Shown piece after piece: positions 1 to 9,042 of a DNA stretch of 18,760 nt; positions within the stretch are counted from its first letter, which is position 1; each line of letters begins with the position of its first letter. The stretch lies in NCBI RefSeq assembly GCF_000003605.2, contig NW_003132421.1, positions 1 to 18,760 of the forward strand, in the 5' to 3' direction. Source of the stretch: Saccoglossus kowalevskii (taxonomy: Eukaryota; Hemichordata; Enteropneusta; Harrimaniidae). The notes under the pieces were generated by a model. It was not told the origin of the DNA. It did no database searches and worked only from the letters and a program-made list of their open reading frames with translations. The position numbers and the translations under genes were made by a program.

Positions 1-78
1 TAGGCATGATTCTAGGTAATATCTCATAATGCAGCCTAGCATCTATAGTATCCCACTAACAATATCTTACACCACTTA

Positions 79-90
79 ATGCCTAGGCAT
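79..90. repeat. 12-bp perfect palindrome across the monomer boundary (representative)
   Basis: ATGCCTAGGCAT is its own reverse complement and contains an AvrII-type site CCTAGG. It straddles the monomer junction as numbered here (monomer bases 79-82 plus 1-8). It is perfect only in units with C at monomer base 5 and C at base 81. Many units have T at base 5 (AGGTAT), T at base 81 (GTCTAGG) or other changes, which shorten the palindrome to CCTAGG, CTAG or similar. It could bind a dimeric protein or simply reflect CTAG-rich sequence; no function can be read from the sequence. Confidence 0.8.
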
Positions 91-165
91 GATGCTAGTA
101 ATATCTCATTATGTAGTCTAGCATCTAGAATATCCCACTAACAATTCCTTACTCCACTAAATGCC
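84..165 (+). repeat. Representative full-length monomer (82 bp)
   Basis: This is a full-length unit used here to define the numbering: base 1 is the T at 84 and base 82 the C at 165. It has the common left half (TAGGCATGATGCTAG, then TAAT-ATCTC-ATTA) and carries the TAGTC form at monomer bases 31-35, the TAGAATAT form at 43-50 and the CAATTCC form at 59-65. Other units use CAGCC at 31-35, TATAGTAT at 43-50, and CAATATC, AAATATC or CAATGCC at 59-65. The choice of phase is arbitrary, since a tandem array has no natural monomer start. Confidence 0.9.
91..125. repeat. Inverted repeat (dyad) within the monomer (representative)
   Basis: GATGCTAG at 91-98 is the exact reverse complement of CTAGCATC at 118-125, separated by 19 bases. 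Inside the spacer TAAT (99-102) and ATTA (108-111) are also complementary around the five bases ATCTC. The result is an imperfect 35-base dyad that could form a hairpin with an unpaired TGTAGT or TGCAGC on one side. Most monomers keep both arms, but common variants break one arm without a matching change in the other (CTGG in the left arm; CTAGTATC, CTAACATC, CTAGCTTC or CCAGCATC in the right). The sequence therefore does not show selection for base pairing. Confidence 0.75.
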
Positions 166-1066
166 TAGGTATCATGCTAGTAATATCTCACTATGTAGTC
201 TAGCATTTAGAATATCCTACTAACAATTCCTTACTCCACTAAATGCCTATGCATGATGCTAGTAATATCTCATTATGTAGTCTAGCATCTATAGTATCCC
301 ACTAAAAATATCTTACTCCACTTAATGCCTAGGTATGATGCTAGTAATATCTCATTATGTAGTCTAGCATCTATAGTATTCCACTAACAATGCCTTACTC
401 CACTTAATGCCTAGGCATGATGCTAGTAATATCTCATTATGTAGCCTAGCATCTATAGTATTCCACTAACAATTTCTTACTCCACTAAATGCCTAGGTAT
501 GATGCTAGTAATATCTCATTATGCAGCCTAGCATCTATAGTATTCCACTAACAATTCCTTACTCCACTAAATGCCTAGGTATGATGCTAGTAATATCTCA
601 TTATGCAGCCTATCATCTATAGTATTCCACTAACAATATCTTACTCCACTAAATGTCTAGGTATGGTGCTAGTAATATCTCATTATGCTGCCTATCATCT
701 ATAGTATCCCACTAACAATATCTTACTCCAATAAATGTCTAGGTATGGTGCTAGTAATATCTCATTATGCAGCCTAGCATCTATAGTATCCCACTAACAA
801 TACCTTACTCCACTAAATGTCTAGGTATGGTGCGAGTAATATCTCATTATGCAGCCTAGCATCTATAGTATCCCACTAACAATATCTTACTCCACTAAAT
901 GTCTAGGAATGGTGCTAGTAATATCTCATTATGCTGCCTAGCATCTATAGTATCCCACTAACATATCTTACTCCACTAAATGTCTCGGTATAGTGCTAGT
1001 AATATCTCATTATGCAGCCTAGCATCTATAGTATCCCAATAACAATACCTTACTCCACTAAATGTC

Positions 1067-1137
1067 TAGGTATGATGCTGGTAATATCTCATATGTAGTC
1101 TAGCATCTATAGCATTCCACTAACAATGCTAAATGTC
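1067..1137 (+). repeat. 71-bp deleted monomer variant (1 of 6)
   Basis: The unit lacks one T in the CATTATG region (reads CTCATATG) and ten bases between CAATG and CTAAATG, so it is 71 bp instead of 82. It also carries GCATTCC and CTGG. The same unit recurs at 2367, 5224, 9212 and 18049, and a 72-bp relative at 8894. It is followed here by the private change GTCAAGG. Confidence 0.9.
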
Positions 1138-1389
1138 AAGGTATGGTGCTAGTAATATCTCATTATGCAGCCTAGCATCTATAGTATCCCACTAACAATA
1201 TCTTACTCCACTAAATGTCTAGGTATGGTGCTAGTAATATATCATTATGCAGCCTAGCATCTATAGTATTCCACTAACAATTCCTTACTCCACTAAATGC
1301 CTAGGTATGATGCAAGTAATATATCATTATGCAGCCTAGTATCTATAGTATTCCACTAACAATATCTTACTCCACTTAATGCCTAGGCA

Positions 1390-1860
1390 TGATGCTAGTA
1401 ATATCTCATTATGCAGCCCAGCATCTATAGTATTCCACTAACAATTCCTTACTCCACTTAATGTCTAGGCATGATGCTAGTAATATCACATTATGCAGCC
1501 CAGCATCTATAGTATCCCACTAACAATATCTTACTCCACTTAATGCCTAGGCATGATTCTAGTAATATCTCATAATGCAGCCTAGCATCTATAGTATCCC
1601 ACTAACAATATCTTACACCACTTAATGCCTAGGCATGATGCTAGTAATATCTCATTATGCAGACTAGCATCTACAGTATCCCACTATCAGTGCCTTATGC
1701 CACTTAATGCCTAGGCATGATGCTAGTAATATCTCATTATGTAGTCTAGCATCTATAGTATCCCACTAGCAATATCTTACTCTACTAAATGCCTAGGTAT
1801 GATGCTAGTATTATCTCATTATGTAGTCTAGTATCTATAGTATTTCACTAACAATATCTT
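1390..1860 (+). repeat. Segmental duplicate H (source-like copy of the 492-bp block)
   Basis: This matches 15677-16147 at offset 14287. Shared rare features in order are TAATATCACATTATG, the GATTCTAG unit with CATAATGCAG, TTACACCACTT, a unit with CTACAGTATCCCACTATCAGTGCC and TTATGCCACTT, TTACTCTACT, and TAGTATTATCTC. Private differences here include CAGACTAGC, CCACTAGCAATATC and TATTTCACTAAC. The far-right region carries two tandem copies of this block; here there is one. Confidence 0.82.
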
Positions 1861-3782
1861 ACTCCACTAAATGCCTAGGCGTGATGCTAGTAATATCTCA
1901 TTATGTAGTCTAGCATCTATAGTATCCCACTAAAAATATCTTACTCCACTTAATGCCTAGGTATGATGCTAGTAATATCTCATTATGTAGTCCAGCATCT
2001 ATAGTATCCCACTAAAAATATCTTACTCCACTTAATGCCTAGGTATGATGCTAGTAATATCTCATTATGTAGTCTATCATCTAGAATATCCCACTAACAA
2101 TTCTTTACTGCAATAAATGCCTAGGTATGATGTTGGTAATATCTCATATGTAGTCTAGCATCTATAGTATTCCACTAGCAATGCCTTACTCCACTTAATG
2201 CCTAGGCATGATGCTAGTAATATCTCATTATGTAGCCTAGAATCTATAGTATCCCACTAACAGTGCCTTACTCCACTTTATGCCTAGGTATCATGCTAGT
2301 AATATCTCATTATGCAGCCTAGCATCTATAGTATCCCAATAACAATACCTTACTCCACTAAATGTCTAGGTATGATGCTGGTAATATCTCATATGTAGTC
2401 TAGCATCTATAGCATTCCACTAACAATGCTAAATGTCTAGGTATGGTGCTAGTAATATCTCATTATGCAGCCTAGCATCTATAGTATTCCACTAACAATT
2501 CCTTACTCCACTAAATGCCTAGGTATGATGCTAGTAATATATCATTATGCAGCCTAGCATCTATAGTATTCCACAAACAATTCCTTACTCCACTAAATGC
2601 CTAGGTATGGTTCTAGTAATATATCATTATGCAGCCTAGCATCTATAGTATTCCACTAACAATTCCTTACTCCACTAAATGCCTAGGTATGATGCTAGTA
2701 ATATCTCACTATGCAGCCTAGCATCTATAGTATTCCACTAACAATATCTTACTCCACTTTATGTCTAGGCATGATGCTAGTAATATCTCATTATGCAGCC
2801 TAGTATCTGTAGTATTCCACTAACAATTCCTTACTCCACTAAATGCCTAGGTATGATGCTAGTAATATATCATTATGCAGCCTAGTATCTATAGTATTCC
2901 ACTAACAATATCTTACTCCACTTAATGCCTAGGCATGATGCTAGTAATATCTCATTATGCATCCCAGCATCTATAGTATTCCACTAACAATTCCTTACTC
3001 CACTTAATGTCTAGGCATGATGCTAGTAATATCACATTATGCAGCCCAGCATCTATAGTATCCCACTAACAATATCTTACTCCACTTAATGCCTAGGCAT
3101 GATTCTAGTAATATCTCATAATGCAGCCTAGCATCTATAGTATCCCACTAACAATATCTTACACCACTTAATGCCTAGGCATGATGCTAGTAATATCTCA
3201 TTATGTAGTCTAGCATATAGAATATCCCACTAACAATTCCTTACTCCACTAAATGCCTAGGTATCATGCTAGTAATATCTCACTATGTAGTCTAGCATTT
3301 AGAATATCCTACTAACAATTCCTTACTCCACTAAATGCCTATGCATGATGCTAGTAATATCTCATTATGTAGTCTAGCATCTATAGTATCCCACTAAAAA
3401 TATCTTACTCCACTTAATGCCTAGGTATGATGCTAGTAATATCTCATTATGTAGTCTAGCATCTAGAGTATCCCATTAACAATGCCTTACTCCACTAAAT
3501 GCCAAGGTATGGTCCTAGTAATGTCTCATTATGTAGTCTAGCATCTATAGTATTCCACTAACAATGCCTTACTCCACTTAATGCCTAGGCATGATGCTAG
3601 TAATATCTCATTATGTAGCCTAGCATCTATAGTATTCCACTAACAATTTCTTACTCCACTAAATGCCTAGGTATGATGCTAGTAATATCTCATTATGCAG
3701 CCTAGCATCTATAGTATTCCACTAACAATTCCTTACTCCACTAAATGCCTAGGTATGATGCTAGTAATATCTCATTATGCAG
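1843..3782 (+). repeat. Segmental duplicate A, copy 1 (about 1.94 kb)
   Basis: This segment matches 4700-6639 at a constant offset of 2857 bases, checked at several rare landmarks: GGCGTGATG (1876/4733), GTATCATG (2285/5142), the short CAATGCTAAATG unit (2424/5281) and the GATTCTAG unit (3094/5951). The constant offset means no net indel between the copies over nearly 2 kb. Differences are scattered substitutions, for example CCACAAAC here against CCACTAAC, GGTTCTAG against GGTGCTAG and CCACTTTATGTC against CCACTTAATGTC. It is the longest duplication visible in the window. Confidence 0.88.
2367..2437 (+). repeat. 71-bp deleted monomer variant (2 of 6)
   Basis: This has the same ten-base loss (CAATGCTAAATG at 2424) and the same single T loss as the unit at 1067. 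It is preceded by a CCCAATAAC unit as in the other 71-bp cases, so the deletion travelled as part of a larger block. Confidence 0.9.
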
Positions 3783-4246
3783 CCTATCATCTATAGTATT
3801 CCACTAACAATATCTTACTCCACTAAATGTCTAGGTATGGTGCTAGTAATATCTCATTATGCTGCCTATCATCTATAGTATCCCACTAACAATATCTTAC
3901 TCCACTAAATGTCTAGGTATGGTGCTAGTAATATCTCATTATGCAGCCTAGCATCTATAGTATCCCACTAACAATACCTTACTCCACTAAATGTCTAGGT
4001 ATGGTGCGAGTAATATCTCATTATGCAGCCTAGCATCTATAGTATCCCACTAACAATATCTTACTCCACTAAATGTCTAGGAATGGTGCTAGTAATATCT
4101 CATTATGCTGCCTAGCATCTATAGTATCCCACTAACAATATCTTACTCCACTAAATGTCTAAGTATGGTGCTAGTAATATCTCATTATGCAGCCTAGCAT
4201 CTATAGTATCCCACTAACAATACCTTACTCCACTAAATGTCTAGGT
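3094..4246 (+). repeat. Segmental duplicate B, copy 2 (about 14 monomers)
   Basis: This is the partner of 1-1072. It keeps the extra monomer at about 3463-3544 (CTAGAGTATCCCATTAAC, then GCCAAGGTATGGTCC and AATGTCTC) that the first copy lacks. The first 0.7 kb of this segment also belongs to the longer 1843-3782 duplication and so recurs a third time from 5951. The third copy also has the CCAAGGTATGGTCC monomer, so loss in the first copy is the simpler explanation. Confidence 0.85.
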
Positions 4247-4489
4247 ATGGTGCTAGTAATATCTCTTTATGCAGCCTAGCATCTATAGTATTCCACTAAC
4301 AATTCCTTACTCCACTAAATGCCTAGGTTTGATGCTAGTAATATCTCATTATGCAGCCTAGCATCTATAGTATTCCACTAACAATATCTTACTCCACTAA
4401 ATACCTAGGTATGATGCTAGTAATATCTCATTATGCAGCCTAGCATCTATAGTATCCCACTAACAATATCTTACTCCACTAAATGCCAA

Positions 4490-4968
4490 GGTATGATGCT
4501 AGTAATATCTCATTATGTAGACTAGCTTCTATAGTATTCCACTAACAATATCTTACTCCACTAAATGCCTAGGTATGATGTTGGTAATATCTCATATGTA
4601 GTCTAGCTTCTATAGTATTCCACTAACAATATCTTACTCCACTAAATACCTAGGTATGATGCTAGTAATATCTCATTATGCAGCCTAGCATCTACAGTAT
4701 TCCACTAACAATATCTTACTCCACTAAATGCCTAGGCGTGATGCAAGTGATATCTCATTATGTAGACTAGCATCTATAGTATCCCACTAAAAATATCTTA
4801 CTCCACTTAATGCCTAGGTATGATGCTAGTAATATCTCATTATGTAGTCTAGCATCTATAGTATCCCACTAAAAATATCTTACTCCACTTAATGCCTAGG
4901 TATGATGCTAGTAATATCTCATTATGTAGTCTAGCATCTAGAATATCCCACTAACAATTCCTTACTCC
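4490..4968 (+). repeat. Segmental duplicate I, copy 1
   Basis: This matches 16657-17135 at a constant offset of 12167, checked at TAGACTAGCTTC (4518/16685), GGCGTGATG (4733/16900) and the CTAGAATATC unit (4934/17101). Both contain an 81-bp unit with GTTGGTAAT and CTCATATG, followed by TCTAGCTTC, AAATACCTAGG and CTACAGTATTCC. The copies part at CCAATAAATGCC here against CCACTAAATGCC. Confidence 0.82.
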
Positions 4969-5075
4969 AATAAATGCCTAGGTATGATGTTGGTAATATC
5001 TCATATGTAGTCTAGCATCTATAGTATTCCACTAACAATGCCTTACTCCACTTAATGCCTAGGCATGATGCTAGT

Positions 5076-5900
5076 AATATCTCATTATGTAGCCTAGAAT
5101 CTATAGTATCCCACTAACAGTGCCTTACTCCACTTTATGCCTAGGTATCATGCTAGTAATATCTCATTATGCAGCCTAGCATCTATAGTATCCCAATAAC
5201 AATACCTTACTCCACTAAATGTCTAGGTATGATGCTGGTAATATCTCATATGTAGTCTAGCATCTATAGCATTCCACTAACAATGCTAAATGTCTAGGTA
5301 TGGTGCTAGTAATATCTCATTATGCAGCCTAGCATCTATAGTATTCCACTAACAATTCCTTACTCCACTAAATGCCTAGGTATGATGCTAGTAATATATC
5401 TTTATGCAGCCTAGCATCTATAGTATTCCACTAACAATTCCTTACTCCACTAAATGCCTAGGTATGGTGCTAGTAATATATCATTATGCAGCCTAGCATC
5501 TATAGTATTCCACTAACAATTCCTTACTCCACTAAATGCCTAGGTATGATGCTAGTAATATCTCACTATGCAGCCTAGCATCTATAGTATTCCACTAACA
5601 ATATCTTACTCCACTTAATGTCTAGGCATGATGCTAGTAATATCTCATTATGCAGCCTAGTATCTGTAGTATTCCACTAACAATTCCTTACTCCACTAAA
5701 TGCCTAGGTATGATGCTAGTAATATATCATTATGCAGCCTAGTATCTATAGTATTCCACTAACAATATCTTACTCCACTTAATGCCTAGGCATGATGCTA
5801 GTAATATCTCATTATGCATCCCAGCATCTATAGTATTCCACTAACAATTCCTTACTCCACTTAATGTCTAGGCATGATGCTAGTAATATCACATTATGCA
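5076..5900 (+). repeat. Segmental duplicate J, copy 1
   Basis: This stretch carries an ordered run of rare units: CCTAGAATC with CAGTGCC and CCACTTTATGCC, then GTATCATG, CCCAATAAC, the short CAATGCTAAATG unit, and several units with TAATATATC. The same order appears at 17900-18725 (offset 12824, becoming 12825 after one inserted A near 18010) and, with three monomers missing, at 9043-9645. The matching stretch of copy A1 (about 2219-3043) is a fourth example. Confidence 0.85.
5224..5294 (+). repeat. 71-bp deleted monomer variant (3 of 6)
   Basis: This is identical in layout to the unit at 2367 and lies exactly 2857 bases downstream, as part of the 1.94-kb duplication. Confidence 0.9.
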
Positions 5901-6829
5901 GCCCAGCATCTATAGTATCCCACTAACAATATCTTACTCCACTTAATGCCTAGGCATGATTCTAGTAATATCTCATAATGCAGCCTAGCATCTATAGTAT
6001 CCCACTAACAATATCTTACACCACTTAATGCCTAGGCATGATGCTAGTAATATCTCATTATGTAGTCTAGCATCTAGAATATCCCACTAACAATTCCTTA
6101 CTCCACTAAATGCCTAGGTATCATGCTAGTAATATCTCACTATGTAGTCTAGCATTTAGAATATCCCACTAACAATTCCTTACTCCACTAAATGCCTATG
6201 CATGATGCTAGTAATATCTCATTATGTAGTCTAGCATCTATAGTATCCCACTAAAAATATCTTACTCCACTTAATGCCTAGGTATGATGCTAGTAATATC
6301 TCATTATGTAGTCTAGCATCTAGAGTATCCCATTAACAATGCCTTACTCCACTAAATGCCAAGGTATGGTCCTAGTAATGTCTCATTATGTAGTCTAGCA
6401 TCTATAGTATTCCACTAACAATGCCTTACTCCACTTAATGCCTAGGCATGATGCTAGTAATATCTCATTATGTAGCCTAGCATCTATAGTATTCCACTAA
6501 CAATTTCTTACTCCACTAAATGCCTAGGTATGATGCTAGTAATATCTCATTATGCAGCCTAGCATCTATAGTATTCCACTAACAATTCCTTACTCCACTA
6601 AATGCCTAGGTATGATGCTAGTAATATCTCATTATGCAGCCCAGCATCTATAGTATTCCACTAACAATATCTTACTTCACTTAATGTCTAGGTATGGTGC
6701 TAGTAATATCTCATTATGCAGCCTAGCATCTATAGTATCCCACTAACAATATCTTACTCCACTTAATGTCTAGGCATGATGCTAGTAATATCTCATTATG
6801 CAGCCTAACATCAATAGTATTCCACTAAC

Positions 6830-7335
6830 AATTCCTTATTCCACTAAATGCCTAGGTATGATGCTAGTAATATCTCATTATGCAGCCTAGCATCTATAAT
6901 ATTCCACTAACAATTCCTTACTCCACTAAATGCCTAGGTATGATGCTAAAAATATCTCATTATGCAGCCTAGCATCTATAGTATTCCACTAACAGTTCTT
7001 TACTTCACTAAATGCCTAGGTATGATGCTGGTAATATTTCATATGTAGTCTAGCATCTATAGTATTCCACTAACAATATCTTACTCCACTAAATACCTAG
7101 GTATGATGCTAGTAATATCTCATTATGCAGCCTAGCATCTATAGTATTCCACTAACAATTCCTTACTCCACTAAATGCCTAGGTATGATGCTGGTAATAT
7201 CTCATATGTAGTCTAGCATCTATAGTATTCCACTAACAATATCTTACTCCACTAAATGCCTAGGCATGATGTAAGTAATATCTCATTATGTAGTCTAGCA
7301 TCTATAGTATCCCACTAAAAATATCTTACTCCACT
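6830..7335 (+). repeat. Segmental duplicate E, copy 1
   Basis: This matches 11963-12468 at offset 5133. Shared features in order are TTATTCCACTAAATG, CTATAATATTCC, CAGTTCTTTACTTCAC (6993/12126), GCTGGTAATATTTCATATG, AAATACCTAGG and a GCATGATG unit with AAGTAAT. Here two units carry private changes: CTAACATCAATAG and GATGCTAAAAATATC. Confidence 0.78.
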
Positions 7336-7710
7336 TAATGCCTAGGTATGATGCTAGTAATATATCATTATGTAGTCTAGCATCTATAGTATCCCACTAA
7401 CAATATCTTACTCCACTTAATGCCTAGGTATGATGCTAGTAATATCTCATTATGTAGTCTAGCATCTAGAATATCCCACTAACAATTCCTTACTCCACTA
7501 AATGCCTAGGTATGATGCTAGTAATATCTCATTATGTAGTCTAGCATCTAGAATATCCCACTAACAATTCCTTACTCCACTAAATGCCTAGGTATGATGC
7601 TAGTAATATATCATTATGTAGTCTAGCATCTATAGTATCCCACTAACAATATCTTACTCCACTTAATGCCTAGGTATGATGCTAGTAATATCTCATTATG
7701 TAGTCTAGCA

Positions 7711-7850
7711 TCTAGATATCCCACTACAATGCCTTACTCACTAAATGTCTATGCATGATGCTAGTAATATCTCATATGTAGTCTAGCATCTATAGTATCC
7801 CACTAAAAATATCTTACTCACTTAATGCCTAGGTATGATGTAGTAAATAT
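7711..7850 (+). repeat. Patch of monomers with clustered single-base indels
   Basis: Within about two monomers there are at least seven one-base length changes against the consensus: CTAGATATC (one A lost), CACTACAATG (one A lost), TTACTCACTAAATG (one C lost), CTCATATG (one T lost), TTACTCACTTAATG (one C lost), GATGTAGTAAATATC (one C lost, one A gained). Elsewhere such changes are about one in many monomers. Four of the losses sit in doubled bases (AA or CC), which is the pattern of consensus errors in long-read sequence, though real decay is possible. Confidence 0.8.
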
Positions 7851-7904
7851 CTCATTATGCAGCCTAGCATCTATAGTATCCCACTAACAATATCTTACTC
7901 CACT

Positions 7905-8790
7905 AAATGCCTAGGTATGATGCTAGTAATATCTCATTATGCAGCCTAGCATCTATAGTATTCCACTAACAGTTCTTTACTTCACTAAATGCCTAGGTAT
8001 GATGCTGGTAATATTTCATATGTAGTCTAGCATCTATAGTATTCCACTAACAATATCTTACTCCACTAAATACCTAGGTATGATGCTAGTAATATCTCAT
8101 TATGCAGCCTAGCATCTATAGTATTCCACTAACAATTCCTTACTCCACTAAATGCCTAGGTATGATGCTGGTAATATCCCATATGTAGTCTAGCATCTTT
8201 AGTATTCCACTAACAATATCTTACTCCACTAAATGCCTAGGCATGATGCAAGTAATATCTCATTATGTAGTCTAGCATCTATAGTATCCCACTAAAAATA
8301 TCTTACTCCACTAAATGCCTAGATATGATGCTAGTAATATCTCATTATGCAGCCCAGCATCTATAGTATCCCACTAACAATATCTTACTCCACTTAATGT
8401 CTAGGTATGATGCTAGTAATATCTCATTATGTAGTCTAGCATCTATAGTATCCCACTAAAAAGATCTTACTCCACTTAATGCCTAGGTATGATGCTAGTA
8501 ATATCTCATTATGTAGTCTAGCATATATAGTATCCCACTAAAAAGATTTTACTCCACTTAATGCCTAGGTATGATGCTAGTAATATCTCATTATGTAGTC
8601 TAGTATCTATAGTATACCACTAACAATATCTTACTCCACTTAATGCCTAGGTATGATGCTAGTAATATCTCATTATGTAGTCTAACATCTAGAATATCCC
8701 ACTAACAATATCTTACTCCACTTAATGCCTGGGTATGATGCTAGTAATATCTCATTATGTAGTCTAGCATCTAGAATATCCCACTAACAA
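7905..8790 (+). repeat. Segmental duplicate D, copy 1
   Basis: This matches 12061-12946 at a constant offset of 4156, checked at CAGTTCTTTAC (7970/12126), GCATGATGCAAG (8241/12397), CCTAGATATG (8321/12477), CACTAAAAAGATC (8455/12611) and AGTATACCAC (8611/12767). Private changes include CATATGTAG preceded by TATCCC, CATCTTTAG, CTAAAAAGATTTTAC and CCTGGGTATG. It ends where the next unit reads CAATATC here but CAATGCC in the partner. Confidence 0.83.
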
Positions 8791-8893
8791 TATCTTACTC
8801 CACTTAATGTCTAGGTATGATGCTAGTAATATCTCATTATGTAGTCTAGCATCTATAGTATCCCACTAAAAATATCTTACTCCACTTAATGCC

Positions 8894-8965
8894 TAGGTAT
8901 GATGCTAGTAATATCTCATTATGTAGTCTAGCATCTATAGCATTCCACTAACAATGCTAAATGTC
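8894..8965 (+). repeat. 72-bp deleted monomer variant (4 of 6)
   Basis: This carries the same ten-base loss and GCATTCC, but its left half is of the ordinary CTAGTAAT/CATTATG type. It looks like a hybrid: the right half of the deleted unit joined to the left half of a normal unit, as an exchange within a monomer would produce. Confidence 0.88.
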
Positions 8966-9042
8966 TAGGTATGGTGCTAGTAATATCTCATTATGCAGCC
9001 CAGCATCTATAGTATTCCACTAACAATTCCTTACTCCACTTA

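Larger units (their letters stand above)
1..1072 (+). repeat. Segmental duplicate B, copy 1 (about 13 monomers)
   Basis: This stretch matches 3094-4246 unit by unit. Shared rare variants include the GATTCTAG unit with CATAATGCAG at the start, TTACACCACTT, a unit with TAGGTATCATG and CACTATG, CATTTAGAATATCCT, CCTATGCATG, CCTATCATC (609 and 3783), GGTGCGAGTAAT (831 and 4005) and CTAGGAATGG. The offset is 3092 up to about 370 and 3174 afterwards, because one 82-bp monomer present at about 3463-3544 is missing here. The first unit has one extra G (CTAGGTAAT). The left edge is cut by the window; similarity fades after about 1072. Confidence 0.85.
4700..6639 (+). repeat. Segmental duplicate A, copy 2 (about 1.94 kb)
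   Basis: This is the partner of 1843-3782 at offset 2857. At the right edge the copies part between CCTATCATC (3783) and CCCAGCATC (about 6641), after which the units follow different variant orders. Part of the segment (5076-5900) recurs again at the far end of the window and in shortened form near 9.0-9.6 kb, so it was an active source of amplification, or the most recently spread part of the array. Confidence 0.88.

Noticed and set aside
91-125. Intrinsic terminator or structured RNA from the GATGCTAG/CTAGCATC dyad
   Set aside because: The stem is AT-rich, has a 19-base interior, lacks a following T run and shows no compensating base changes, so neither a terminator nor a conserved RNA fold is supported.
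84-165. Monomer as an ancient dimer of two roughly 41-bp halves
   Set aside because: ATATCT occurs twice, 43 bases apart, and TAG...CAT motifs occur in both halves, but the two similarities imply different offsets (43 and 35) and the rest does not align. This is too weak to claim.
84-165. Bacterial-type promoter boxes (TATAGTAT, TTACTC) or a TATA box in each monomer
   Set aside because: These are ordinary AT-rich strings repeated with every unit and there is no gene for them to serve. Nothing supports a promoter.
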